From Carboxylicivirga marina (GTDB lineage: Bacteria; Bacteroidota; Bacteroidia; Bacteroidales; Marinilabiliaceae), in assembly GCF_016612505.1 (NCBI RefSeq), contig NZ_JAENRR010000033.1:1-53657 (forward strand): DNA of 53,657 bases, written 5' to 3'. This document shows, one piece after another, positions 34,701 through 43,621 of this stretch. The notes under the pieces are model-generated. The model did no database searches. It was not told the DNA's origin and saw only the letters and a list, made by a program, of their open reading frames with translations. The translations under genes were made by a program, and so were the position numbers. Each line of letters starts with the position of its first letter. The stretch's first letter is position 1.

Positions 34701-35547
34701 CATCCTTTTCTGCATTGATTTTCAGGTTCAATACTGGAATGGAACGAATTGGCACTTTTGGCAAAAAGTTTTTTAAGTCACCTTTATTTAAATTATGCCC
34801 TTCGATTTCGATGTTGAACTCATCTCTACCAACATAATTAGCCTCACCAAATAATAAGGATTGATCGGTTTTTAGGTGGATGGTGTCTAAAACCATTAAT
34901 GGTCCTTTCTTTAAAAAGAATATCTGTGCATCCATTAGGTTAAAATCAGGATGCCTTGATTGAAAACTTAATTTCTGCAATTTTACATCGACGTGTTTTT
35001 GCTTAAAAAAGGCATTGGCACCAATGTGAACCTGCTCGAAACCTACGGACGGGGTTCCATATTTGAATTGATAAGCACCATTAGCATTCTCAATAAAAAT
35101 GTGCTTAAAATCTAATATGATTGGAAATACTGCAGGTGTATCATCTGATTTTTTAATCATTTTATCAAGCACATACAAAAGGTGCATTGTAGTACTATCT
35201 TGATACCATAAATTAAAATCGAGCGATTGAATAAATAATGTATCAATTTCGATGTGCTTTGTTTTTAAATCCAACAGTTTGTATTTAACAAAGAGCGAAT
35301 CAATATAAGCGACTGTAGAATCCCCTTCGCTTAAACGCACATCGGTTAAATGAATCTGGTTATAGAGGTTGCCATCAATTCGTCCAACAGCGAGTTCGCC
35401 ATTAAAATACGGGCTAGTCACCTCCAAAGCCTTCACTCTAAGAAACTCCCTGAACGAAGCTGTTTGCGTATAAAGCAACACACCTATTATGACCAGCAAG
35501 ATAAAGCTGAACACGCCAAATGTGTATTTTAATACCTTTTTCAGCAT
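31705..35547 (-). CDS. tamB: Translocation and assembly module protein TamB
   Basis: A 1280-residue AsmA-like envelope protein. One N-terminal helix (FGVFSFILLVIIGVLLYTQT) anchors it in the inner membrane. A very long beta-taco region spans the periplasm and ends in the C-terminal TamB/DUF490 domain, seen in RGTWLKGDDMNIEISGDVDI, GDVEIIRGYYILYGRKFNIE and GVITFMGGETPDPRLEITAE. TamB-type proteins carry lipids between membranes and assist outer-membrane assembly with TamA. The ATG at 35547 begins one base after the tamA stop and starts directly at the anchor, so it is preferred to the upstream ATG at 35601. The pair is co-transcribed with tamA. Confidence 0.93.
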   Translation of the reverse strand: MLKKVLKYTFGVFSFILLVIIGVLLYTQTASFREFLRVKALEVTSPYFNGELAVGRIDGNLYNQIHLTDVRLSEGDSTVAYIDSLFVKYKLLDLKTKHIEIDTLFIQSLDFNLWYQDSTTMHLLYVLDKMIKKSDDTPAVFPIILDFKHIFIENANGAYQFKYGTPSVGFEQVHIGANAFFKQKHVDVKLQKLSFQSRHPDFNLMDAQIFFLKKGPLMVLDTIHLKTDQSLLFGEANYVGRDEFNIEIEGHNLNKGDLKNFLPKVPIRSIPVLNLKINAEKDELNCDVRLGKGKKHVGLKGTIYDFSKGLLKKDKTSEYNAILYFNEFVPEEWFDIKNTEAYLNGSLAVNGHDVLDYKKDLHVRARFNNSSYKNTTTDTLHFDAIQKNNLIEADVLLVYNKSFSEGHIEISDLHNRPEYTADFRSTNLDIEAIEPSVKNTVVNGHFKISGTHILSEKRKFNAKVELYDSKVYDVELDSLVLRSSLQGSDLKLDTLGFKTDGNAVLGGGMFNFRSKEFAAKANIESTQLKLFERFGVPQINYDKAMANLQVDGNRTDIRYNGQVHVFDFNFEPIQVDTIYAGFEGELMSDTIYSKGIVELKTINAASQKVDTLSVNYIFDNKHLWSSIDFSKKDTFSRVLESDLFLADTIELSLNKVNFDTPYAQFYLDDTLQNVRYYNNTLIVDNIKLRDKIDQDFRLQAKGKISTGTRASFDLGVNNLNLRLLNRFIQSSDSLRGLLSTEISMGGDPDSITMNGEYFIEDPAYGTIVLPSLQGKLKYAIDTFYVDTWLPSLDSSVYANVKLPLIIEVDTAQNFAVTVPKTFNGELALDSLQISTQDVPEYETIQAGAYFNGLVSASGTFNKPLFFGEVKLDNGFINNDKQGVYYHDMKSHFTFNENRIGIDTIYIGSDIGYFSSKGHLLFDSTIVSGKVVASDMVTDMDKFHVVQHRNYDINVSGDPYYRSDIDGVPRFGGRLLVNRSSFYLSEIIQTDDSKKNEENTPLLVVAIRESDSTYLAERVEEEEEMSPLMQQLKGRLTIDIPRGTWLKGDDMNIEISGDVDIAKTVDYFELFGDVEIIRGYYILYGRKFNIEEGVITFMGGETPDPRLEITAEYVYRGSDKEKHTLQLSVTEYLSEPNISFTLDDAAISQSDAVSIMIFGKTMDELSYDGQNGIIGSVGSNMLANMVTSSLNSTIGQRFKLDMIEVNSTENWQSAAFVVGKYITNDLFVIYQRGFGETEDDEITPETITLEYELNKVLFFRLQSGSSKSSGFDVILKFESSK

Positions 35548-35548
35548 A

Positions 35549-37375
35549 TTAGAACGGATTACCAATATTGAAATGTAGCTGCCACTTTTTTTCTTCATCA
35601 AAAATTGGCCTGGCTATATCAATTCCAACCGGGCCTATAGGAGTTTTATAACGGAAACTAAAGCCTGTGGCATAATGCAAGTCATTCAATTCATAATTAT
35701 AGGACTCTCGCCACACATTCCCCGCATCAATAAAAATAGCAAATACTAGTTTTGGTCCAATTAAAAACCGACTTTCGACACTTCCTTCAAGCAAGCTGTT
35801 TCCTCCAACTGGCTGACCGGAGGCATCTTTAGGGCCTAACTGCGAGCGTCCCCAACCACGCACTGAATAGCTACCTCCAGCATAAAAGCGTTCTTCAACA
35901 GGAACTAACCTATCAGATTCAGTCATGTTAGCTGCGCCCATCTTTCCTTTAAAAGCCAACGTAACACCAGGCTTTATCCCCAGGTATTTTTTATACTCCA
36001 ACAAACTTCTATAAAATGGGATAGACTCATCAACGAAGGTACCATTACGCTTAAAGTTTAATGCCAATGAATACCCAGTTACTGGATCTAACCTTGGTTG
36101 GCCATTAAAATATACAAATCCTATTGAGATCCCGGATTTACTATAGGTCGATAATTCGTCATTGGTATCAAATGATTTTGGTGTTTTTACTATTACAGAA
36201 TCTGAATCAACGTCTTCGATATAAAAATTGACAGAAGAATTAAACTGCTCAGAAAAATGCTGTAAAAAAGTTAAATTAACACCTTTACGCACAATATCAT
36301 AAGCAGGCTCATGCTGATTCATTAAAAATGGATTAATTACGGCGGAATTAAATGGAAAAAAAACCGCCGGCTGAGTAAAACGCAGTTGTAAATTATACGG
36401 CTCTAATGCTGAGTGCTTTGCATACAGATTTGCACGACCCGTTTTAGTAATAAATCCCAAGTATTGAAGATCACCAAATATTCTAAACTTATCTTCGCGT
36501 CCGTAACCGACACCAAACCGGGAAACCCAGCGCGGTGCTTCCTTAAGCGTCACAAGCGTAGGTAATGTATCAGGTTTCTCTTCGCTCAGCAATGTTTTTA
36601 TAGACGCCACCCTAAACATCCCAAGGTTATATATTTGTTTTTGCGTTTCGTCAATCTCATATTTCGACCATTTGTCGCCCGACTTAAAACGCAGTTGCTT
36701 CATTATTTTTTTTGTCGGCACTCGTTCGTTTCCCTGAACAGCTATGGGGCCAAAATAGGCAACTTTTCCCTTGTTGATTATCCAGTTTAGTTTTGCTGAA
36801 TTCGTTAGTGTATCAACAACCATTTTGTGTTTAACCTGAGCATAAGCATAACCCATGTTATTAAACTCCTCGTTAATAAATGTTTTATCATTATAAAACC
36901 ATTCATCTCTAAATCGTCTATTAACCTTAAGTTCTGATTGTAATCGAATTTTCCGCTGAGTATTTCGTTTAAAAAACTCTTCGTAGGTAACAACTGAATC
37001 AACCGTATATGAGATTTCCGATAATTTAATTGGCTCACCTTCGGTTACATAGTAAGTAAGCTTTACTTTATTATTACGTGTCACTTTAATCTCAGGCTCA
37101 CCAAACTGAACATTCAAAAAACCTTCCTTTTGGTAGGCATAACGAATCCGTTTCAAACTTTCATCATACAATGGCATGGTAAAACGATCGGCTTCTTTGT
37201 CAGATAACTTTTCTCCTAAAAAGGTAGCAGAAGAAATACTCAGATTTTCTTTAAGTTTAGTTGCCGTTATTGACCGATTACCTTTGAACGAAACTTTTCT
37301 AACCTTTAAAAGATTTTGTCCACTAACCGCAGTCGATAGAATTACAAGCAGTATGAGTATGAGATTTGTTTTCAA
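35549..37375 (-). CDS. tamA: BamA/TamA family outer-membrane protein
   Basis: A 608-residue Omp85-family protein. A signal peptide (NLILILLVILSTAVSGQ) leads to three POTRA-like domains (about 25-270; for example VRKVSFKGNRSITATKLKEN and GPIAVQGNERVPTKKIMKQL). A C-terminal 16-strand barrel follows, with the family lid motif VRGWGRSQLGP and the final strand GPVGIDIARPI ... WQLHFNIGNPF ending in Phe. Its place just upstream of tamB, with one base between, identifies it as TamA in preference to BamA. It probably works with TamB in outer-membrane protein or lipid transport. Confidence 0.9.
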   Translation of the reverse strand: MKTNLILILLVILSTAVSGQNLLKVRKVSFKGNRSITATKLKENLSISSATFLGEKLSDKEADRFTMPLYDESLKRIRYAYQKEGFLNVQFGEPEIKVTRNNKVKLTYYVTEGEPIKLSEISYTVDSVVTYEEFFKRNTQRKIRLQSELKVNRRFRDEWFYNDKTFINEEFNNMGYAYAQVKHKMVVDTLTNSAKLNWIINKGKVAYFGPIAVQGNERVPTKKIMKQLRFKSGDKWSKYEIDETQKQIYNLGMFRVASIKTLLSEEKPDTLPTLVTLKEAPRWVSRFGVGYGREDKFRIFGDLQYLGFITKTGRANLYAKHSALEPYNLQLRFTQPAVFFPFNSAVINPFLMNQHEPAYDIVRKGVNLTFLQHFSEQFNSSVNFYIEDVDSDSVIVKTPKSFDTNDELSTYSKSGISIGFVYFNGQPRLDPVTGYSLALNFKRNGTFVDESIPFYRSLLEYKKYLGIKPGVTLAFKGKMGAANMTESDRLVPVEERFYAGGSYSVRGWGRSQLGPKDASGQPVGGNSLLEGSVESRFLIGPKLVFAIFIDAGNVWRESYNYELNDLHYATGFSFRYKTPIGPVGIDIARPIFDEEKKWQLHFNIGNPF

Positions 37376-37484
37376 CTACAGCATTTATTTAGGTCACCTT
37401 AAATTAAGCTAATTTTAATCAAATGTCATGCGTATTTAAATAAACTTCGCTTTCATTGCCAAATGATGCAGCAATCCATCCGCA

Positions 37485-37772
37485 TTATTCAAATAATAGT
37501 TGATAAGGCCTCTCTATTGCTTCACGCAACTGTATAATAGATACATTTCTGGCAAAACGGTAATATTCTTTACCTTCGAAATAAATTAGTATTGTGGGTA
37601 CCGTAAAAACCTGATATCGAGCAGCCACTTCTGGTTCCTCTTCAATATTGACATACTGAAATTTCATTTTGGGGAAGCTATCAGATAACAGTTCCTTAAT
37701 TTTGGGCATTAATACCTTACACACACCACATCGCTGATGTGAGAAATATTTTAAAGTAGCTATATCCATCAT
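37485..37772 (-). CDS. Thioredoxin family protein
   Basis: A 95-residue single-domain thioredoxin fold with the active-site pair Cys15 and Cys18 in RCGVCK and the cis-proline block TVPTILIYFEGKE. No signal peptide is present, so it is cytoplasmic. It is shorter than classical thioredoxin and lacks the WCGPC centre, so it belongs to the broad thioredoxin-like group in Bacteroidetes. It lies 13 bases downstream of ispF on the same strand. The natural partner is unknown. Confidence 0.9.
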   Translation of the reverse strand: MMDIATLKYFSHQRCGVCKVLMPKIKELLSDSFPKMKFQYVNIEEEPEVAARYQVFTVPTILIYFEGKEYYRFARNVSIIQLREAIERPYQLLFE

Positions 37773-37785
37773 ACTAATACCTTGG

Positions 37786-38265
37786 TTAACTCTTATTGAT
37801 TAGAACCGTTGCATAAGCTGCAATTCCTTTTTGCTCTCCCACAAAACCCAGCTTTTCGGTTGTAGTAGCTTTAATAGCAATATCTTCAATATCAATATCC
37901 ATCACTTGTGCTAATACTCTCTGCATCTCAGGAATTAGCCCTTTAAGCTTTGGCTTTTCCAAAGCAATTGTACTATCTATATTGCCGATATCATAGCCAT
38001 TCTTACGAATCAGGCCAATTGTTTTATCAAGTAACAGTTTACTATCTACACCCTTTAATTGAGGGTCGGTATCCGGAAAGTGAAAACCAATATCTCTCAT
38101 ATTAGCCGCTCCCAACAAAGCATCACAAATGGCATGAATAAGCACATCACCGTCGGAGTGACCTATACTCCCTTTTGTATGTTCAACTTTAATTCCACCA
38201 ATCCATAATTCCTCCCCTTCGCCCAACTGATGAACATCGTAACCAAATCCTACTTTTATCTTCAT
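37786..38265 (-). CDS. ispF: 2-C-methyl-D-erythritol 2,4-cyclodiphosphate synthase
   Basis: A 159-residue enzyme that cyclises CDP-ME 2-phosphate to MEcPP in the non-mevalonate isoprenoid pathway. The metal-binding DVH (Asp10, His12) is in VGFGYDVHQL. The motif IGHSDGDVLIHAICDALLGA and the later DIGFHFPDTDP and KATTTEKLGFVG complete the family pattern. The frame is open from 38319, but the added 18 residues are not family-like and the ATG at 38265 is preferred. The upstream part overlaps the porV terminator, which also argues against the longer form. Confidence 0.96.
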   Translation of the reverse strand: MKIKVGFGYDVHQLGEGEELWIGGIKVEHTKGSIGHSDGDVLIHAICDALLGAANMRDIGFHFPDTDPQLKGVDSKLLLDKTIGLIRKNGYDIGNIDSTIALEKPKLKGLIPEMQRVLAQVMDIDIEDIAIKATTTEKLGFVGEQKGIAAYATVLINKS

Positions 38266-38276
38266 AAAATATATAC

Positions 38277-38316
38277 ACATAAAAAAAGACCTTAAGGAAT
38301 TTCCCAAAGGTCTTTT
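38277..38316 (-). terminator. Terminator of porV
   Basis: AAAAGACCTT (38284-38293) pairs with AAGGTCTTTT (38107-type arm at 38307-38316) around a 13-base loop. On the minus strand the stem is followed by a run of T residues. It lies 21 bases after the porV stop and separates the type IX genes from ispF. Confidence 0.85.
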
Positions 38317-38337
38317 CAAATATAATGAATAAAGTTG

Positions 38338-39495
38338 TTATCGCATATCGCTTAAATCAAATGATAGAGAAAAGCGCATTGTGTTGCCCAATGGGTTATT
38401 CTGAACCATTGGAATGATATAAGAAGCATCAAGTGTAAACATATTAAACTTCAAACCAAAACCTGCTGAAGCAAACTTACGATTACCCTGGTTTTCATGC
38501 TCATGAAAATAACCCGCGCGGATCGCGAATTGCTTATTATACCAATACTCGGCACCAAGAGAAAAGGTTATCTCCTGTAACTCTTGCTCAAATCCACCAG
38601 GTGCATCGTTAAATGAGCCAAAAATGGCAGAAGGAACAGATTTATCCTCATTAGGGTCAACCCAATTTTCATCAGCATCTTCTGGTCTTAATTGATTTGA
38701 TGGTACTAATAGCTTATTGATATCTAAGGCAAAAGCTATTGAATTGTACTTATCAAGCTCCATCTGATAACCAGCACCCAATTTCAAATTTGTTGGGATG
38801 TATTCTTTATTAACACCATCATAGCTGATTTTTGAGCCAATATTCGAAATATTAACACCTGCACTAAATTCGGCATCATTACGATTAACACGCATTGGTT
38901 GTTTAAAATAAAAACCGATATCAGCAGCAAACGCATTACCTGCCTGAAGCCCTTCAACAGAACCATTGGTTAAATCCGAACGAATATAACGAAATGCTAC
39001 AGCACCCGAGAACTTATCAGATAACACACGTGAATATGCCGCGTCTAAAGCAAATTCATTGGGTTTTGCGCTAAACAGAGGAGTTCCAATTCCATCAGTA
39101 AATTCTATTGTTCCCATTGAAAAATACCTCAAAGATGCACTTACAGTTTGCATCTTGTCTAATCGATAGTAAAAGGTTGCCGTCGACATATTAATGTCAT
39201 CAACCAGCTTACGCAACCATGGTGTGAATGAAATAGCCACTCCCATTTCGCCATCAATAAAAGCATATTTAGCTGGGTTTAAGAACTGTGAATTCATATC
39301 TGGTGTAGTTGCAACACCAGCATCAGCCATACCTGCAGCTCTTGAATCCGGGTTTATGTTTAGAAATGGTGCAGCCGTAGTAATCGCATTACTGCCATCG
39401 CTCTGAGCTTGCGCAACATTTACATTTATAACAAAAGCCAAAAAAACAAGGCTTAATTTGATCAATAATCGCTTCATATTCTGGTTCATAATCAT
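38338..39495 (-). CDS. porV: Type IX secretion system outer-membrane protein PorV
   Basis: A 385-residue outer-membrane barrel of the FadL-like PorV/LptO group, which binds type IX cargo by its C-terminal domain and hands it to the translocon and to PorU. A signal peptide (LVFLAFVINVNVAQAQ) is present. The N-terminal block TTAAPFLNINPDSRAAGMAD is a PorV hallmark, and DMNSQFLNPAKYAF and FAIRAGYFHEHENQGNRKF are further conserved parts. It starts 70 bases after the porU stop on the same strand. Starts at 39489 and 39477 are also possible. A terminator follows. Confidence 0.95.
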   Translation of the reverse strand: MIMNQNMKRLLIKLSLVFLAFVINVNVAQAQSDGSNAITTAAPFLNINPDSRAAGMADAGVATTPDMNSQFLNPAKYAFIDGEMGVAISFTPWLRKLVDDINMSTATFYYRLDKMQTVSASLRYFSMGTIEFTDGIGTPLFSAKPNEFALDAAYSRVLSDKFSGAVAFRYIRSDLTNGSVEGLQAGNAFAADIGFYFKQPMRVNRNDAEFSAGVNISNIGSKISYDGVNKEYIPTNLKLGAGYQMELDKYNSIAFALDINKLLVPSNQLRPEDADENWVDPNEDKSVPSAIFGSFNDAPGGFEQELQEITFSLGAEYWYNKQFAIRAGYFHEHENQGNRKFASAGFGLKFNMFTLDASYIIPMVQNNPLGNTMRFSLSFDLSDMR

Positions 39496-39565
39496 TTGCT
39501 CTCTTCTATAATATCTTCGTTAACGGGTTGGTGAGTATTTACAGAACTACAAAAATTGATTTTTA

Positions 39566-42500
39566 TTATCTAATTACCATTATTTTTTTCGAGAATTTAC
39601 CAACTTGATTCTCTGCAGATCGAATTTCACACCTCAATATGTATAATCCTTTTTGCATGGCGGCCGATGGCGTCCATTCTATTGGAGTAATAGTGGTGCC
39701 AACAGCAGCTTGTGTGGTATTATAACGTTCAATCAATCGCCCACTCAAACTGTATATACTGTAAGTGACATCGAGCAATTGATTAGGTGCATCGTGAACA
39801 AATGAAATCTTAACTGTATTGTTAGTTTCAATAGGATTAGGATATACATTTGTTTCGGTTATCTGCATGGTACCATTTAAATTTACTTCGAAATCAAGAG
39901 TCGAGACGGAAGAATTATTGAGATTGTCCCACACCTTTAACTCCAATGTATGCACCCCTTCTTCGAGTTGCGGCAACTGATAAGCCAAGTTTCCACTTGT
40001 GTAACTATCAATATCAGAAGTAAAATAAGCGTTTAAGTTAATTGGTAGTGATCGTATATTATCAAGCACAAGAGTAATGTCATGACCAATACCAACTCCA
40101 CTTATATTAATTCCACTTTCATCATCCAGCTTAGCATATAAAATTGGTTGAGAACCAGTTAAATCACCATTCATAAAGCTCTCATCATTTAACCACATTT
40201 TAATGTTTGGCCCATCTGCATCGTTGGGCGGATTATCTGAAACACCTCCAATAAGTACCGAATTATCGGCTCCGAAAGATTCTACTCCGTCTTCATCGTA
40301 GGCATAGTAACTGATTCGACCTTCACCTATATTGTATCTAATATCTTTGGGGATTCTAAAAGATGCTAGAAAATGATCGCTATCAGCATTCATTTGCCCC
40401 TGATATATTCTATTTTGATACACCTGATACTCAAATGGAACAGCTCCTTTATTACCGAGTGTTTTTACAGTTATTGGCTTGTCATACACTTGCATTGTCA
40501 CAACCGATTTGCCTGTTGTTGGCGACATAATTTTTCCTTCTACATCAGCAATCGTCAAAGCCTTCATCTCCGCACGTAAATCAGGATCTTCTTCTCCATT
40601 AATACTGTTTGTTGTGATATCGCCAGAAGGATACATCAAATGAAGAGAAGGATCTCCAAGCAAAGTGAAATTTAATTTGTTTACACTATTACCAATTGCA
40701 TTTTTAGTGTCACGAATTACTTCTCCCAGTCGAATTTTCACTCCATTGTCATCTTCCCTAAAAATATTTTTATAGAAGCTTTTATTAATTTGAAAGTTTT
40801 CGTGAGACCATGCAATACGCGTTGTTGTAAACAAAGCTACTCCTCCTCCTAATTGAGATAGAACCACCCATTCTCCGGCAGATATATCATGAAAGTCATC
40901 GTACCTACTAAATTCACAAGTAGCTGTTACAAATACTGGTAAACGATCGATATTGGTCAATTGCTGAATCGTTGTTTTATCTAACACATTTTCGTGTGCC
41001 AATTGCCGTTCACTGCCATGCCCGGTATAATTAAATAACAGTGTACCATTGCTCAGCGTTGTTTTTATGGCTTCATTAACGCCGGGGTAACGATCGCCAG
41101 ATGATGTGGTTGTTTTAGGATAGGCATCAAAGTAGATCTTATTGTGATTAAAAGATTGGAAATCACCATAGACTTGTTTCGATAACTGATCAGCCTGCGA
41201 CATGTGTAAGTTATTATCTCCGTCATCAGCCAGAAAAGTTATGTCTGTTTTCCATGCACCTAAAGCGCTTTCATTCAGATACTTTTCCACCTTATCAACC
41301 ATTATTTTTGCTTGATCAATATCACTTACAGGGAAGCGACCGATTCCGATATCTAACTTGTCGTAAAGAATATTACTTCCTTCGTTGGCATCTAAGAATC
41401 CATAATAATCATCCGACACAAATGAGTTTTTGATATTAATGGAATTATCGGACTGATACGTTAAAATGAAATTTGTGTTATTATCGCTATTAGTCCGATT
41501 GTCGTATGAGCCATCGCCAAACAATAACATACACTTAAAACGGTCATCTTGCTCATACAAATAACGGGCATAGTCTCGAATGGCACTTATATCAGGAGAA
41601 CCGGATGAAAATTCATTATAGATTTGATATGGAAATACTATCTCACATTGCAAGCCCGAATGCTGTTGATGAATAGATGCTAATCGTCGCGCTTCATTCT
41701 CAAATAGAGGGTGAACCACTATTAACATCTCTGGCACAGACAACCCTCTTATATCCTGATTCTCCATTGTTTCTTCAAACTCAGGCTGAGGTAATCCTGC
41801 TGCCATATCAAAAGCCACAAACTCTCTCAGCTCTTCTGTTCGATAAGTAAACCCCTTATCACCAGAGTAATCATTAATCGGTATACTACGCGGCATGTTA
41901 TGATCACTAACATCCCACAACACACATGAAGAAGTAACTCCTTGCAAATAAAACCGGGTTGAGTTTCCTTCCCCCGAAATTTCAGCATTTCTAAATTGCA
42001 GTTGCTTATCTATGGCAATAAACTCCTTAGCATTTAAACAGAGATAATTAAGCCAACCACTCGCACTTCCGGATGAAGACTCATATGTTAGGTCGATATG
42101 AATAGTATTACCAAACGATGAAAAAGTAGTGTAATTGATACCTTCATTGGCAAAGGCACCTACGTAATTATTATAATCAACTCTGGGAATTCTAATATTT
42201 TGAATTTGCACACCATCAACATAGGTATTAAACTCAGAAACAATATTTGATCGCGCAATTAAATGGGTTAGCAACTTAACATCCTCGTCCTTAACCAAGT
42301 ATTTAAAATCAAACGAATATCTCCTTGTTTGAGATGGATCATATCGCAACCCATACCATTCAGAACCAGATTTTAACAGATTTTGATTCTCTAACTCATG
42401 AAACTGATAACTATCGAACTCATTTGTTTCGTGAGTATAAGTTGAGCTAATCAAATCGCTTTCCTGCACCCTTTTCCCATCGCCATTATTATCAGACAGA

Positions 42501-43306
42501 AAGTAATACGCCTCCTCAGTATAGTCATGCAGTTGATGTTCAAACATTTCATGCTGCTCATTATACTTCCAGGCAACAGGTCCTTGAGCATAAAAGTATA
42601 TGGCATCATTATCATGCACAATCGCGTTTTCTACCAAATCCTCATGACGAAATTCTGAATTGTCACGTGGCAACATATTTCCACCATTTCCGAATACATT
42701 AACATTTTGAGGATTAGAAAAGCCCCAGGATGACAAGCTCGAATATGGGATTTTATGAACACCAGATTCACTAACCTTGATTTTAACCCATTTACCCGCC
42801 GCTAACACAGAATTGCTTTTAGTTTCATTGGTGCTTTTCAAGGTCGTTTTTTGATGCAATATTTTAGGTATATCAATTTCATATTTGATAGCATCAACTC
42901 TATGAAATTGTTTTTCAAGATCATCATAGATAACTGGAAGCAATTGTAACTGTAAAAAGTATGCGCGACGAATACAAACAATTCGTTTGTCGATAAATTG
43001 CAACTCACTTGGCGAAATATTACTTAAAAAATCCAGTTGCAGCTTATCTTTAATAATAGCTGTCTCTAATGAGTAATTAACCTTTAATGAATCAATATTA
43101 ACAAAACCACTTAAAGGCACCTGTATTACCATTACAGGCAATTGTGTTCTTTCGTCAATTTCGGCCGATTCCAGTATCCGAAACGGACGTTCGACATATC
43201 CATTCACATCGTCACCAAGCCATGTAAACACTTCGCTTCCTTTAAATGTTTGTGCGTTGGCATTTACAACACCCAGGAGCAATAATATTATTATATATCT
43301 CACCAT
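39566..43306 (-). CDS. porU: Type IX secretion system sortase PorU
   Basis: A 1246-residue cell-surface C25-type cysteine peptidase that removes the C-terminal signal of secreted proteins and attaches them to lipopolysaccharide. A signal peptide (IIILLLLGVVNANAQ) starts it. The gingipain-like catalytic dyad is His763 in NYTGHGSERQLAHE and Cys797 in TATCEFSRYDD. The C-terminal domain of about 80 residues (ETNVYPNPIETN ... SGRLIERYN ... KGLYILRCEI ... KFSKKIMVIR) is a type A sorting domain, which PorU is known to keep. It lies upstream of porV on the same strand and divergent from gldJ, the gene order found in gliding flavobacteria. Confidence 0.96.
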   Translation of the reverse strand: MVRYIIILLLLGVVNANAQTFKGSEVFTWLGDDVNGYVERPFRILESAEIDERTQLPVMVIQVPLSGFVNIDSLKVNYSLETAIIKDKLQLDFLSNISPSELQFIDKRIVCIRRAYFLQLQLLPVIYDDLEKQFHRVDAIKYEIDIPKILHQKTTLKSTNETKSNSVLAAGKWVKIKVSESGVHKIPYSSLSSWGFSNPQNVNVFGNGGNMLPRDNSEFRHEDLVENAIVHDNDAIYFYAQGPVAWKYNEQHEMFEHQLHDYTEEAYYFLSDNNGDGKRVQESDLISSTYTHETNEFDSYQFHELENQNLLKSGSEWYGLRYDPSQTRRYSFDFKYLVKDEDVKLLTHLIARSNIVSEFNTYVDGVQIQNIRIPRVDYNNYVGAFANEGINYTTFSSFGNTIHIDLTYESSSGSASGWLNYLCLNAKEFIAIDKQLQFRNAEISGEGNSTRFYLQGVTSSCVLWDVSDHNMPRSIPINDYSGDKGFTYRTEELREFVAFDMAAGLPQPEFEETMENQDIRGLSVPEMLIVVHPLFENEARRLASIHQQHSGLQCEIVFPYQIYNEFSSGSPDISAIRDYARYLYEQDDRFKCMLLFGDGSYDNRTNSDNNTNFILTYQSDNSINIKNSFVSDDYYGFLDANEGSNILYDKLDIGIGRFPVSDIDQAKIMVDKVEKYLNESALGAWKTDITFLADDGDNNLHMSQADQLSKQVYGDFQSFNHNKIYFDAYPKTTTSSGDRYPGVNEAIKTTLSNGTLLFNYTGHGSERQLAHENVLDKTTIQQLTNIDRLPVFVTATCEFSRYDDFHDISAGEWVVLSQLGGGVALFTTTRIAWSHENFQINKSFYKNIFREDDNGVKIRLGEVIRDTKNAIGNSVNKLNFTLLGDPSLHLMYPSGDITTNSINGEEDPDLRAEMKALTIADVEGKIMSPTTGKSVVTMQVYDKPITVKTLGNKGAVPFEYQVYQNRIYQGQMNADSDHFLASFRIPKDIRYNIGEGRISYYAYDEDGVESFGADNSVLIGGVSDNPPNDADGPNIKMWLNDESFMNGDLTGSQPILYAKLDDESGINISGVGIGHDITLVLDNIRSLPINLNAYFTSDIDSYTSGNLAYQLPQLEEGVHTLELKVWDNLNNSSVSTLDFEVNLNGTMQITETNVYPNPIETNNTVKISFVHDAPNQLLDVTYSIYSLSGRLIERYNTTQAAVGTTITPIEWTPSAAMQKGLYILRCEIRSAENQVGKFSKKIMVIR

Positions 43307-43621
43307 TCTTTTCCCTTAAACTGATTGTTACCTTAAACAGTAAACAACCACTTACTACTAATTTATACTCCTAATCTTGTTATTTGTTCATCAAAAAACA
43401 CAAAAATAGATATAAGTGTATAAGAAATTTATATTTTTAACGTTCTCTAATATGAAAAATTGTATTGACTGCCCTTTGTTACATTAAAAAAAAGAGTGAA
43501 AAAGGAGCTTAGGTATAACCTTTTTATATTTTTGCAGTATAAAGTAGTCAGTTACACGTCAAATGTGCGTGAAAGTTGAGTTCGTAAATAATTGATAATT
43601 AGAATACAATATCAAAGTGCT
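43307..43621. other. Divergent promoter region between porU and gldJ
   Basis: These 315 bases contain no gene. An exact -7 element TATTTTTG lies at 43527-43534 on the plus strand, 87 bases before the gldJ start, without a clear TTG upstream. The long leader of gldJ that this implies, about 80 bases, holds no obvious hairpin. A matching element for porU on the minus strand was not found. Confidence 0.45.

Noticed and set aside
35548-35601. Upstream tamB start overlapping tamA by about 50 bases
   Set aside because: The ATG at 35547 begins one base after the tamA stop and directly at the membrane anchor, which fits the family.
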